A stretch of DNA of 10,422 nucleotides, from NCBI GenBank assembly GCA_002476905.1, contig DLND01000203.1, forward strand, positions 1 through 10,422. Reading direction: 5' to 3'. This document shows positions 1 to 6,384 of the stretch, piece by piece; position 1 is the first letter of the stretch; each line of letters begins with the position of its first letter. The notes beneath the pieces are model-generated. The model saw nothing but the letters and a program-made list of their open reading frames with translations. It was not told the DNA's origin and did not search any database. A program made the translations under genes and the position numbers. The stretch is from Flavobacteriales bacterium UBA7519 (GTDB lineage: Bacteria > Bacteroidota > Bacteroidia > Flavobacteriales > Weeksellaceae).

Positions 1-150
1 ACGTTGTTCCAAGTAGAACATATATTTTTTCTGAGAATTCTTTCCAATGGCGATGATGATTTTGTCAAACAGCGGAACCGCACGCTCTACAATATCATAA
101 TGTCCAAGTGTAATCGGGTCAAATGACCCTGGAAAAACTGCAATTTTCAT
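1..150 (-). CDS. coaD: Phosphopantetheine adenylyltransferase, N-terminal part (cut by window edge)
   Basis: CoaD transfers AMP from ATP to 4'-phosphopantetheine to make dephospho-CoA, the fourth step of coenzyme A synthesis, in the cytoplasm. Only the first 50 codons are inside the window, starting at the ATG whose complement is 148-150. The visible N-terminus MKIAVFPGSFDPITLGHYDI is the family signature: the PGSFDPxTxGH stretch contains the nucleotidyltransferase T/HxGH motif (Thr14 to His17) that binds the ATP phosphates. The usual length is about 150-160 residues, so roughly two thirds of the protein lies beyond the left edge. The gene follows ddl in the same direction after a 43-base AT-rich gap with no clear promoter, so the two are probably cotranscribed. 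Identification is very secure from the signature. Whether the gene is intact cannot be seen. Confidence 0.96.
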   Translation of the reverse strand, partial: MKIAVFPGSFDPITLGHYDIVERAVPLFDKIIIAIGKNSQKKYMFYLEQR

Positions 151-193
151 TTATTTTCAGATTTATTAATAATTGATAATTAACAATTAGTCA

Positions 194-1177
194 TTATTTG
201 TTAAGTGCTTTTTCTACTTCGTTCCCGCAAAGGTCTTTGATAGAGATTCCGTAGATTTTTGCTTGTTGAGGAAGGATACTCGCTGGCGAAAATCCAGGAT
301 TTGTATTCATTTCCAACAAGTGCGGGATTCCATCAACGATAATAAATTCCGAGCGGGAAAACCCACTCATTCCAAGGGATTTGTAAGCTTTGATAGAGAT
401 TTCTTCTACTTTTTTTCTGGTTTCTTCATCAATTCTTGCTGGGGTGATTTCCTGAGAAGCACCTTCATATTTAGCTTCGTAATCGAAGAATTCTTTATCT
501 GGAACAATTTCCGTAATTCCCAAAACAATCACTTCACCCTGATAATCCAAAACGCCAACAGAAACTTCCATTCCAATCAAAGCACTTTCGATAAGGATTT
601 CGTCATCTTCTTTGTAAGCAAATTCAATTGCGTTTTTGAGTTCGTTTTTATCTTTCACTTTAGAAATTCCCAAAGAAGAACCACTTTGATTGGGTTTAAC
701 GAAAACCGGAAGACCAAGCTTTTCTACGATTTCGTCATCAGATATTTCCTCGCCATTTCTTAAATAAATACTTTTTGCAGAAGGAATTCCGTATTTTGAT
801 AAAACAGCTAATGTATCTTTTTTGTTGAAGGTCAATGCGCTTTGGTAAAAATCACAACCCGTATATTTTTGTCCTACGGCATCCCAATATGCCTGCATTA
901 TTCCGTTTTCACCTGGAGTTCCGTGGATAGTGTTGAAACAAGCGTCAAATTTCAAGTTTTCGCCATTTTCTAAATGTATGGAAAAATCGGCCTTGTTAAT
1001 GTTTTTTTTATCACCATTTTCGTCCAGAAAGTACCATTCATCTTTCAGAATTACAACTTTGTAAACGTTATAAAGCTCTCGGTCCAGCGACTCAAAAATC
1101 AATTGTCCGCTTTTGAGAGAAACCTTGTATTCATCAGAATAACCGCCCATTACAACGGCTATATTTTTTTTGCTCAT
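194..1177 (-). CDS. ddl: D-alanine--D-alanine ligase (ATP-grasp)
   Basis: Ddl joins two D-alanines, using ATP, to make the dipeptide that ends the peptidoglycan stem peptide; it acts in the cytoplasm. The 327-residue length is normal (E. coli DdlB is slightly over 300). The N-terminal domain has GGYSDEYKVS at 11-20, where Glu16 matches the substrate-binding Glu of the family. HGTPGENG (85-92) matches the conserved HGxxGEDG. The ATP-grasp part has VKPNQSGSSLGISKV from 160 (serine loop) and FDYEAKY (231-237), whose last Tyr is the residue associated with D-Ala rather than D-lactate specificity. Next come an Arg at 275 and LLEMNTNPG at 287-295, with Glu289 and Asn291 as metal ligands. An Asp ligand of the E. 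coli enzyme appears to be Glu277 here; both can bind Mg2+. Residue matches come from memory of E. coli DdlB. A Bacteroidota -7 box lies 20 bases upstream of the ATG. Confidence 0.96.
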   Translation of the reverse strand: MSKKNIAVVMGGYSDEYKVSLKSGQLIFESLDRELYNVYKVVILKDEWYFLDENGDKKNINKADFSIHLENGENLKFDACFNTIHGTPGENGIMQAYWDAVGQKYTGCDFYQSALTFNKKDTLAVLSKYGIPSAKSIYLRNGEEISDDEIVEKLGLPVFVKPNQSGSSLGISKVKDKNELKNAIEFAYKEDDEILIESALIGMEVSVGVLDYQGEVIVLGITEIVPDKEFFDYEAKYEGASQEITPARIDEETRKKVEEISIKAYKSLGMSGFSRSEFIIVDGIPHLLEMNTNPGFSPASILPQQAKIYGISIKDLCGNEVEKALNK

Positions 1178-1196
1178 TATCTAATTTTCTTGAAAA

Positions 1197-1204
1197 CAAA
1201 TGTA
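1197..1204 (-). promoter_or_regulatory. Candidate -7 promoter box for ddl
   Basis: On the minus strand this reads TACATTTG, a full match to the Bacteroidota -7 consensus TAnnTTTG. It sits 19 bases before the ddl ATG. No good TTTG-type -33 element is visible at the usual 17-23 base spacing; the upstream sequence there is only T-rich. The call rests on the box and its position. Confidence 0.45.
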
Positions 1205-1275
1205 AAGATTTTATAAAAAACAGGATTAAAATTTTCTGATTTTTTAAAATGACGAGTTAATCTATGAATTAATTA

Positions 1276-1414
1276 AACACAAAGGCACAACAGTCAGTGA
1301 CATATTTTATTGCATTTAAGGCATAAAGTTTAATTTCATTAAATTGAAAAATCTTTGATTTTCCTTATACCTTAAAACATTCCAATATTAAGAAAATCGT
1401 CGCGCCTTTGTATT
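1276..1414. repeat. Long imperfect inverted repeat (MITE-like or REP-like relic)
   Basis: This element fills most of the 244-base gap between dgkA and ddl. Its ends are a perfect inverted pair, ACAAAGGC at 1279-1286 and GCCTTTGT at 1404-1411, extended on both sides by scattered matches. A second nested pair lies inside: TTAAGGCATAAAG (1316-1328) against CCTTATACCTTAA (1363-1375), matching at 11 of 13 positions when one is reverse-complemented. The two arms are spaced almost equally, 29 and 28 bases between outer and inner pairs, so the whole piece can be drawn as one long imperfect hairpin. No open reading frame is present. It resembles the short AAAGGC/GCCTTT-rich intergenic repeats I recall from flavobacteria. 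It could also help end dgkA transcription, since it begins just past that gene's stop. Confidence 0.55.
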
Positions 1415-1421
1415 AGTCAAG

Positions 1422-1787
1422 TCAATAAAAATATAATTTGAAATAAGGCCAGTAAATCAAAATCCCGACACAGACTGCGGCAATTACCGATAGCAGGACT
1501 GCACCACCGGCTAAATCCTTGATAACGCCAATTTTTGTATCAAAATTCGGTTGGATATAATCACAGATTTTTTCTGCACAAGTGTTCAAAGTTTCGGTCA
1601 CCAAAACAAAAAAGCTGCATAACAGAATCAAAGCCGTTTCCAGGCTGGAAAGGCCGAGAAAAACAATCAGAAACAGATTAATAAGCAAGCCTACAATGTG
1701 AAACTGAAAATTGCGTTCGTTTCTCAGGATCCAGATCAATCCATTGATAGTGAATTGTACACTTTTATAAAATGGCGGTTTTTTCAT
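1422..1787 (-). CDS. dgkA: Diacylglycerol/undecaprenol kinase family protein
   Basis: This small integral membrane kinase belongs to the prokaryotic DgkA family. Members phosphorylate diacylglycerol or undecaprenol at the inner membrane, recycling lipids left over from envelope synthesis. At 121 residues the length is typical. The N-terminal helix contains Glu24 in RNERNFQFH (22-30). The family core ETLNTCAEKICDYI (65-78) carries the catalytic-site Glu65, Asn68, Glu72 and Asp76, matching Glu69, Asn72, Glu76 and Asp80 of E. coli DgkA. It is followed by KDLAGGAVLL (90-99). Three membrane segments are visible, roughly 30-47, 49-66 and 93-113. The sequence does not settle which lipid is used. The ERNF..H region looks more like the Gram-positive undecaprenol kinase branch. 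It is transcribed away from dnaN, and only a weak promoter-like TAGTTTAA is seen upstream. Confidence 0.9.
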   Translation of the reverse strand: MKKPPFYKSVQFTINGLIWILRNERNFQFHIVGLLINLFLIVFLGLSSLETALILLCSFFVLVTETLNTCAEKICDYIQPNFDTKIGVIKDLAGGAVLLSVIAAVCVGILIYWPYFKLYFY

Positions 1788-1855
1788 TATTAATTCAATA
1801 AAATCAATATCCAGATTTAAACTAATCTTTTAATTTTTGCTAAGTTTGAAGTTTA

Positions 1856-1943
1856 CATTGAGCTTGTCGAATTGTCTTTGCGAACCATAAAAATATTTTC
1901 AATGAGTCCAAAAAAATCTTTGCGGACTTTGCGTGTAAAAATT
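1856..1943. repeat. Degenerate flavobacterial intergenic repeat fragments
   Basis: The 292-base gap between the divergent dgkA and dnaN genes contains two kinds of repeat relic. CATTGAGCTTGTCGAATTG at 1856-1874 is a half of the GAGCTTGTCGAA / TTCGACAAGCTC type of dispersed repeat. Next are three copies of CTTTGCG, at 1876-1882, 1918-1924 and 1927-1933; the last two form a 9-base-period tandem (CTTTGCGGACTTTGCG) ahead of an A-rich run. Both word types are, from memory, common in flavobacterial intergenic DNA. No protein-coding signal supports a gene here. An open frame across this stretch begins at a TTG and runs into dnaN in the wrong phase. The rest of the gap, apart from the dnaN promoter, is AT-rich with nothing else I can name. 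Confidence 0.5.
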
Positions 1944-2026
1944 CAGCAATCATCAAATTTCCACAAAGTTATTCAAACTTATTTTACTCCAATCCAAAAA
2001 TTGTTAATAACTAAAGAAATACAGTT

Positions 2027-2056
2027 TTTGAAATCGAATCAGAATCATTATCTTTG
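2027..2056 (+). promoter_or_regulatory. Probable dnaN promoter (-33 TTTG, -7 TATCTTTG)
   Basis: TTTG at 2027-2030 and TATCTTTG at 2049-2056 match both halves of the Bacteroidota vegetative promoter (TTTG and TAnnTTTG), with an 18-base spacer inside the usual 17-23 range. The -7 box ends 23 bases before the dnaN ATG, which leaves a short leader. It is the best-formed promoter in the window. Confidence 0.7.
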
Positions 2057-2079
2057 TAGAATTGAAATAAATACAGTTT

Positions 2080-3210
2080 ATGAGATTTATTGTTGCCAGT
2101 GGCGATTTGCAAAAAGCTTTACAGACGGTGAGTGGCGTGATTTCCGGTTCACAATCCAGACCAATTTTGGAGAATTTTCTTTTCGAGTTAGATCAGAACT
2201 TGTTGGCAGTGACGGCATCTGACGGCGAAACAACGCTGATTACTTCTCTTGAAGTAAAGTCGGATGACAAAGGGAAAATAGCAGTTCCGGGTAAGATTTT
2301 TCAGGATTTCCTTAAAACTTACGGCGAGCAGCCTTTGACATTAGCTGTGAAAGATTCAGAAGACGGAAATGGAAGCGTTTTGGAAATTCTGGATGAGAAA
2401 GACAACTTTGCAGTAGCGCTGGACAATGCGGATGATTATCCAGAGTTGCCGGAATTTGATGCTTCCCAAAAGGTGACGATTCCTGGTGGTGTTTTAGCTG
2501 AAGCTTTGGCTAACACACTGTTTGCGACCAGCAACGATTCTCTGAGACCGGTGATGACAGGCGTTTTGTTTCAGTTCAAAGAAGATGAAACCAATTTTGT
2601 CTCTACAGATTCTCACAGACTGGTGGTTTACAAAAGGACAGATATCGTGAATCCGGAAACTTTGGAATTTATTATGCCAAAGAAACCGTTGTCAATTTTC
2701 AAGAATATTCTGAATAATTCCAGCGATGATGTTGTGATAGAATTCAGTGATAATATGGCGAAATTTACATTTGGGAACAACATCTGGATTTGCCGTTTGA
2801 TTGATGGAAAATATCCGAATTACAATGCGGTAATCCCGAAAGAAAACCCTAATGTTTTGACCATTAACAGAGGTTTGCTTTTGAGTTCGATAAGAAGAGC
2901 TTCTATTATGTCCAACAAATCGACCAATCAAGTGAGATTCAAATTGTCAGGCAATGTGCTTCATCTTCACGCAGAAGATACAGAATACGCTAACAAGGCG
3001 GATATGCAGATCCCTTGTGACTATAACGGTGATGATATCAACATTGGTTTTAGTTCCAAATTTTTGACGGAGATGTTATCTGTGTTGGCATCTGATGATA
3101 TTACGATGAAGATGTCTCAACCCAACAGACCTGGTATCGTAGAACCGGTTGATGGACTGGAGGAGAACGAGAGTATCCTAATGCTGTCAATGCCTGTGAT
3201 AGGGCTTTAA
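2080..3210 (+). CDS. dnaN: DNA polymerase III beta subunit (sliding clamp)
   Basis: DnaN dimerises into a ring around DNA and tethers the replicative polymerase and repair enzymes. The 376 residues match the usual 365-380, and the three clamp domains are expected at about 1-125, 130-245 and 246-376. The N-terminus MRFIVASGDLQKAL, the first-domain SRPILENFLFELDQ and TASDGETTL, the second-domain segment around SLRPVMTGVLFQF with STDSHRLVVYKR, and the C-terminal MPVIGL (where most clamps end in MPMR/K-like residues near the hydrophobic partner-binding pocket) are all family features. The ATG at 2080 is supported by the promoter 23 bases upstream and by the conserved N-terminus. The gene stands alone: dnaA, recF and gyrB are not beside it, as is common in Bacteroidota, so its presence does not by itself mark the replication origin. 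It is followed by a strong terminator. Confidence 0.97.
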   Translation: MRFIVASGDLQKALQTVSGVISGSQSRPILENFLFELDQNLLAVTASDGETTLITSLEVKSDDKGKIAVPGKIFQDFLKTYGEQPLTLAVKDSEDGNGSVLEILDEKDNFAVALDNADDYPELPEFDASQKVTIPGGVLAEALANTLFATSNDSLRPVMTGVLFQFKEDETNFVSTDSHRLVVYKRTDIVNPETLEFIMPKKPLSIFKNILNNSSDDVVIEFSDNMAKFTFGNNIWICRLIDGKYPNYNAVIPKENPNVLTINRGLLLSSIRRASIMSNKSTNQVRFKLSGNVLHLHAEDTEYANKADMQIPCDYNGDDINIGFSSKFLTEMLSVLASDDITMKMSQPNRPGIVEPVDGLEENESILMLSMPVIGL

Positions 3211-3240
3211 GAATAGACTATAGTTGATTATTCTATTGAA

Positions 3241-3289
3241 ATAATAAAAAAATGCGGCTTTAATTTTTAAAGTCGCATTTTTTTATTAT
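3241..3289. terminator. Strong bidirectional terminator between dnaN and the toxin gene
   Basis: The arms 3241-3263 and 3267-3289 pair over 23 positions with one G-T wobble and a 3-base loop. The core is ATGCGGCTTTAA against TTAAAGTCGCAT, flanked by an A-run on one side and a T-run on the other. Because the flanks are symmetrical it can work for dnaN (plus strand) and for the toxin gene (minus strand), which converge here. Confidence 0.9.
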
Positions 3290-3290
3290 C

Positions 3291-3312
3291 ATTCTGAGCG
3301 GAGTCGAAGAAC
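3291..3312. repeat. Half-copy of dispersed GAGCGGAGTCGAAGAA repeat
   Basis: ATTCTGAGCGGAGTCGAAGAAC lies directly between the terminator and the toxin stop codon. The wording (TTCTTCGACTCCGCTCAGAAT on the other strand) is a familiar dispersed intergenic repeat of Bacteroidota, recalled from memory. It is related in form to the GAGCTTGTCGAA fragment before dnaN. Only one arm is present, so it looks like a relic. Confidence 0.55.
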
Positions 3313-3313
3313 T

Positions 3314-3598
3314 TTAGTTTGGTTTCTTTTTTGGGTTTTGTGCCGTATTGAAAACTGAATATACAACCACATTATCTTCCTCAATTCTGTAAATTATCAG
3401 ATAAGGAAACTTCTTGATATAAGCTTCTCTGTAATTATTTTTGATTTCAAAATGTTTTGGATTCTCAGTAATTCTTTTGAAGTATAACCCTAATTGCTCG
3501 AAAAATGTTTCTCCTAATCCGGGTTGTTGGCTTTCGTAATATGAATAGGCATCAATGATTTCTAGATTTGCCTCTTCTTTGATTTCTAAAGTATACAT
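3314..3598 (-). CDS. ParE/RelE superfamily toxin
   Basis: This 94-residue protein has the size and sequence pattern of the RelE/ParE toxin fold: an N-terminal beta strand (MYTLEIKEEANLEI), a long helical hairpin (about 10-46, with AYSYYE and FFEQLGLYFKRI), NP at 47-48, and a C-terminal sheet with YREAYIKKFPYLIIYRIEED and VVVYSVFNTAQNPKKKP. The FPYLIIY core is diagnostic. Relatives are either mRNA-cleaving (RelE) or gyrase-poisoning (ParE); the sequence does not say which. The usual His of the VxH(T)..RxP ending appears to be Asn here (VFNTAQNP), a variant of uncertain effect. The start ATG overlaps the antitoxin stop by one base (TAATG), so translation is probably coupled and toxin output tied to antitoxin output. 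It converges on dnaN across a shared terminator. Confidence 0.87.
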   Translation of the reverse strand: MYTLEIKEEANLEIIDAYSYYESQQPGLGETFFEQLGLYFKRITENPKHFEIKNNYREAYIKKFPYLIIYRIEEDNVVVYSVFNTAQNPKKKPN

Positions 3599-3834
3599 TA
3601 CTTTGCAGAAGCTCTTGCTTTATTCTTTACCTCTTCCCAGGTGTAAGATTTAGATTCTCCTTTTAGGTGTCGCTCTCTTCTTTTATCTAGTTCCTCATAA
3701 AATGATTTTGGAATGGCTGATTCATCCTCAGAACTTTTGGCACTGATCAATTCATTGAAAATTCGCAACATCTTCTCATCGGCTTGGTCTACAAAGTCGT
3801 GGATTCTTTTTCTGATATCTATTATTGTATCCAT
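3598..3834 (-). CDS. Antitoxin of toxin-antitoxin pair (PF09720-like, addiction module)
   Basis: This 78-residue charged protein precedes the ParE/RelE-like toxin and overlaps it by one base, the classic type II layout with antitoxin first. The C-terminal half reads EELDKRRERHLKGESKSYTW followed by EEVKNKARASAK. The pattern of LDxR, a short linker and S/P-WEEV is that of the short putative addiction-module antitoxins (Unstab_antitox, PF09720, recalled rather than searched). The N-terminal part, residues 1-35, looks helical, with a TIIDIRKRIHDFVDQADEKM start. No obvious ribbon-helix-helix or helix-turn-helix can be read with confidence, so self-repression is unproven. A TAACTTTG box 22 bases upstream of the ATG fits a promoter. 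The function comes mainly from position and the C-terminal motif. Confidence 0.8.
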   Translation of the reverse strand: MDTIIDIRKRIHDFVDQADEKMLRIFNELISAKSSEDESAIPKSFYEELDKRRERHLKGESKSYTWEEVKNKARASAK

Positions 3835-3856
3835 TATTTTTTTGATTTGCTTATTT

Positions 3857-3864
3857 CAAAGTTA
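3857..3864 (-). promoter_or_regulatory. Candidate -7 box for the toxin-antitoxin operon
   Basis: The minus strand reads TAACTTTG, a full match to TAnnTTTG, 22 bases before the antitoxin ATG. No TTG-type -33 element is found at 17-23 bases; the nearest is about 29 bases upstream. The lack of a good -33 could mean a weak or regulated promoter. Confidence 0.45.
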
Positions 3865-3923
3865 ATGAAATATTTTAATTGATGGATTGGTTACAATCAC
3901 TTTCCTGTTTCTCAAAAAATCAC

Positions 3924-3931
3924 GATATTTG
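3924..3931 (+). promoter_or_regulatory. Possible -7 box for pheT
   Basis: GATATTTG differs from TAnnTTTG only at the first base and lies 49 bases before the pheT ATG. A clear -33 element is missing. This is the best candidate in the 146-base gap shared with the divergent antitoxin gene. Confidence 0.3.
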
Positions 3932-3942
3932 CAAACTTAATT

Positions 3943-3961
3943 GGGTTTGTATTTCAAACCT
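3943..3961 (+). promoter_or_regulatory. Small inverted repeat in the probable pheT leader
   Basis: GGTTTG (3944-3949) and CAAACC (3955-3960) are a perfect 6-base inverted repeat around TATTT, with a possible G-T closing pair outside (3943 and 3961). It lies 20 bases before the pheT start codon. It could be an operator or a small RNA hairpin. There is no T-run after it, so it is not a simple terminator. Confidence 0.3.
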
Positions 3962-3980
3962 AGAATTTCAAATCAATCAA

Positions 3981-6380
3981 ATGAAAATTTCTAATAATTG
4001 GCTTAAAGATTACATCAATACAGACCTTAACTCAGAAAAAATCAGTGCTTACCTTACCGACATTGGTTTGGAAGTAGAAGGTGTTGATCAATTCGAAAGC
4101 GTAAAAGGAAGTCTGGAAGGGATTGTTATTGGTAAAGTTTTGACTTGCGAAAAACATCCCAATGCCGATAAACTAAGTAAAACAACTGTTGATGTCGGGA
4201 ATTGGAAAATCCTTAATATCGTTTGTGGTGCACCCAATGTTGCTGCCGGACAGACGGTTCCGGTTGCGGTTGTCGGAACAAAAATCTACGCAAAAGACGG
4301 CAGCTCTTTCGAAATTAAAAAAGCTAAAATCCGTGGCGAAGTTTCCGAAGGGATGATCTGTGCCGAAGACGAATTAGGTCTCAGCGACAATCACGCCGGG
4401 ATTATGGTTTTGGACGAAACTAAATATGAAGTGGGGAAACCATTCGCCAATTATTTTGATTTGACAAACGATGAGGTTTACGAGATTGGATTAACGCCCA
4501 ACAGAACCGACGCAATGTCGCATTATGGCGTTGCCAGAGATTTGCAGGCTTTCGTTTCTTCTAATAATCTGAAATCAGAATTCAGTAAAATTGAATCTAA
4601 AGTTTTGAACATTGAAGGTTCTCACGATTTCAAATTAGAAGTTGAAGATTCTGAATTGACACCAAGATATCTTGGTGCTGTTATCGAAAATGTTGAGGTT
4701 AACGATTCTCCGGATTGGCTTAAAAACAGATTGAAAGCTATCGGACTTTCTCCAATTAATAATGTTGTAGATATTACCAATTATATTCTTCACGGATTGG
4801 GACAACCGCTTCACGCTTTTGATGCTGACAAGATTACAGACAAAACTGTGAAAGTGGGAACTGTAGAAGCAGGAACGAAATTCAAAACTTTAGATAATGT
4901 CGAGAGAACTTTGAACGGTTCCGAAATTATCATTAAAGACGGAAAAAATAATCCAATGTGTATTGCGGGCGTTTTCGGTGGAAGCGAAAGTGGCGTTTCA
5001 TCTGAAACAAAAACGATTTTCTTAGAAAGCGCTTACTTTAATCCGGTAGCGATTAGAAAAGCGTCTAAATTACACGGGTTAAATACGGATGCATCTTTCC
5101 GTTTCGAAAGAGGTGTTGACCCGAACAATGCAAGAACAGCTTTGACTCACGCAATTAATTTGATTCAGGAATTAGCTGGCGGAAAATTGGTAGGAGAGAT
5201 TTTGGAACATTATCCTGAGAAAATAAAAGACCATTATGTGGTTTTCAGATACTCTCAATTAGACCAAATTTTAGGAACTAAAATCCATAGAGAAAAAGTA
5301 AAAGAAATTTTAAAATCTCTTGATATTCAGATTCTTAATGAGATTCAAAATGGTTTGGAGTTGTCAGTTCCTGTTTACAGAGCAGATGTGACAAGAGAGA
5401 TTGATGTCATCGAAGAAGTTTTGAGAATCTACGGTTACAACAAAATCGATGCACCGAAAAAAATCTCTTTCACACCTGTTAAATTGAGTTTTGATGACCA
5501 AGATGCTTTAGAAAATTCTTGGGCAAGAACCTTGCAATCCAATGGTTTCCACGAGGTGATGAACAATTCGCTTCGTTCTGTAAAAGATGAAACCGATGCT
5601 GTGAAATTACTGAATCCTTTGAGTAATGATTTGGCTTTTATGAGAAAGTCTTTATTAGAAGGTCTTTTGGAAAATACAATATATAATATCAACAGAAAAT
5701 CTTCTGATATTAAGTTTTTCGAATTAGGGAAAATTTACCATAAAAAAGAGCAGTACGAGGAAAGAAAACAGTTGGCCATTCTGACGACAGGTAGGGCAGT
5801 TTCTGAAAACTGGCGACAGCCAAAAAGCGCAACAGATTTCTATTATCTCAAAGCTTATGTCAAAGTTCTTTTGGAAAAATTAAATCTAGAACTTCACGAA
5901 TCTGCGTTAGACGATGACCGTTTTTCTGATGCTTTGGAAATCACGTCTGGTGATAAAACCTTGGCGAGATTAGGGAAAGTTGCACCACAATTATTAAAAG
6001 ATTTCGACATCAGCCAAGAAGTTTTCTATGCAGAAATCGAGTTGGAAAACTGCCAAGCACTGAGAACGAAAGAAAATCTGAAATTCGTAGATATTCCGAA
6101 GTTCAACAAAATAAGAAGAGATTTGGCGTTGTTGGTAGATAAAACCATCAACTATTCAGAATTGTATCAATTGGCTAAGAAAAACAAATCGCCGTTCCTG
6201 AAAAATATCAACTTGTTCGATGTTTACGAAGGGAAAAATCTTCCAGAAGGTAAAAAATCCTACGCCATGAGTTTCGAACTTCTGAATGAGGAAAAAACAT
6301 TAGAAGATAAGGATATAACAGAGGTAATGAATTCTCTTATAAAATCCTTTCAGAAAGAGTTCAGTGCTGAATTGAGATAA
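3981..6380 (+). CDS. pheT: Phenylalanine--tRNA ligase beta subunit
   Basis: PheT pairs with PheS in the alpha2-beta2 synthetase that charges tRNA-Phe; it carries tRNA-binding and editing domains. From the ATG at 3981 the protein is 799 residues, right for the family (E. coli about 795). An open frame continues upstream to a TTG at 3879, but MKISNNWLKDYI is the conserved family start, so the extra 34 codons are rejected. Domains in order: EMAP/OB-fold tRNA-binding (about 42-155, with GEVSEGMICAEDELGLS at 119-135); the LTPNRTDAMSHYGVARDL segment at 171-188; B3/B4 editing domain (about 210-390, with NNVVDITNYILHGLGQPLHA at 260-279 and SFRFERGVDP at 372-381); B5 (about 400-475); the synthetase-like core (about 480-690); and the C-terminal FDX-ACB anticodon-binding domain (about 704-798). 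pheS is not adjacent, so the two subunits are expressed from separate loci. Confidence 0.97.
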   Translation: MKISNNWLKDYINTDLNSEKISAYLTDIGLEVEGVDQFESVKGSLEGIVIGKVLTCEKHPNADKLSKTTVDVGNWKILNIVCGAPNVAAGQTVPVAVVGTKIYAKDGSSFEIKKAKIRGEVSEGMICAEDELGLSDNHAGIMVLDETKYEVGKPFANYFDLTNDEVYEIGLTPNRTDAMSHYGVARDLQAFVSSNNLKSEFSKIESKVLNIEGSHDFKLEVEDSELTPRYLGAVIENVEVNDSPDWLKNRLKAIGLSPINNVVDITNYILHGLGQPLHAFDADKITDKTVKVGTVEAGTKFKTLDNVERTLNGSEIIIKDGKNNPMCIAGVFGGSESGVSSETKTIFLESAYFNPVAIRKASKLHGLNTDASFRFERGVDPNNARTALTHAINLIQELAGGKLVGEILEHYPEKIKDHYVVFRYSQLDQILGTKIHREKVKEILKSLDIQILNEIQNGLELSVPVYRADVTREIDVIEEVLRIYGYNKIDAPKKISFTPVKLSFDDQDALENSWARTLQSNGFHEVMNNSLRSVKDETDAVKLLNPLSNDLAFMRKSLLEGLLENTIYNINRKSSDIKFFELGKIYHKKEQYEERKQLAILTTGRAVSENWRQPKSATDFYYLKAYVKVLLEKLNLELHESALDDDRFSDALEITSGDKTLARLGKVAPQLLKDFDISQEVFYAEIELENCQALRTKENLKFVDIPKFNKIRRDLALLVDKTINYSELYQLAKKNKSPFLKNINLFDVYEGKNLPEGKKSYAMSFELLNEEKTLEDKDITEVMNSLIKSFQKEFSAELR

Positions 6381-6384
6381 CAAA

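Noticed and set aside
180..204. TTAACAA/TTGTTAA inverted repeat across the ddl stop codon
   Set aside because: A 7-base, nearly all A-T stem with an 11-base loop and no T-run on the minus strand. It is too weak to call a terminator, and ddl and coaD are probably cotranscribed.
263..763. Plus-strand open frames across ddl, anmK, lptC and the barrel gene
   Set aside because: All lie opposite genes with clear family motifs and have low-complexity Phe/Ser-rich translations typical of antisense shadows.
1965..1980. TTTCCACAAAG as a possible DnaA box near dnaN, hinting at a replication origin
   Set aside because: Only a partial match to TTATCCACA and a single site, with no cluster or unwinding element. 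dnaN is not linked to the origin in many Bacteroidota.
1872..2222. Open frame of 116 codons upstream of and overlapping the start of dnaN on the plus strand
   Set aside because: It begins at a non-ATG codon inside repeat relics, crosses the dnaN promoter and runs into dnaN out of phase. The SLRT/TLRV look of its start is just the translated CTTTGCG repeat.
3212..3237. AATAGA/TCTATT inverted repeat just after dnaN
   Set aside because: A 6-base A-T-rich stem with no T-run, followed at once by a much stronger terminator.
3865..3882. Tiny frame MKYFN* upstream of pheT that might be a Phe leader peptide for attenuation
   Set aside because: Only one Phe codon, no terminator/antiterminator pair follows, and it lies upstream of the most likely promoter box.
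3879..3980. N-terminal extension of pheT from a TTG codon (34 extra residues)
   Set aside because: The family starts at MKISNNWLKDYI, and the extension would cover the candidate promoter box and the small inverted repeat. Length from 3981 is already normal.
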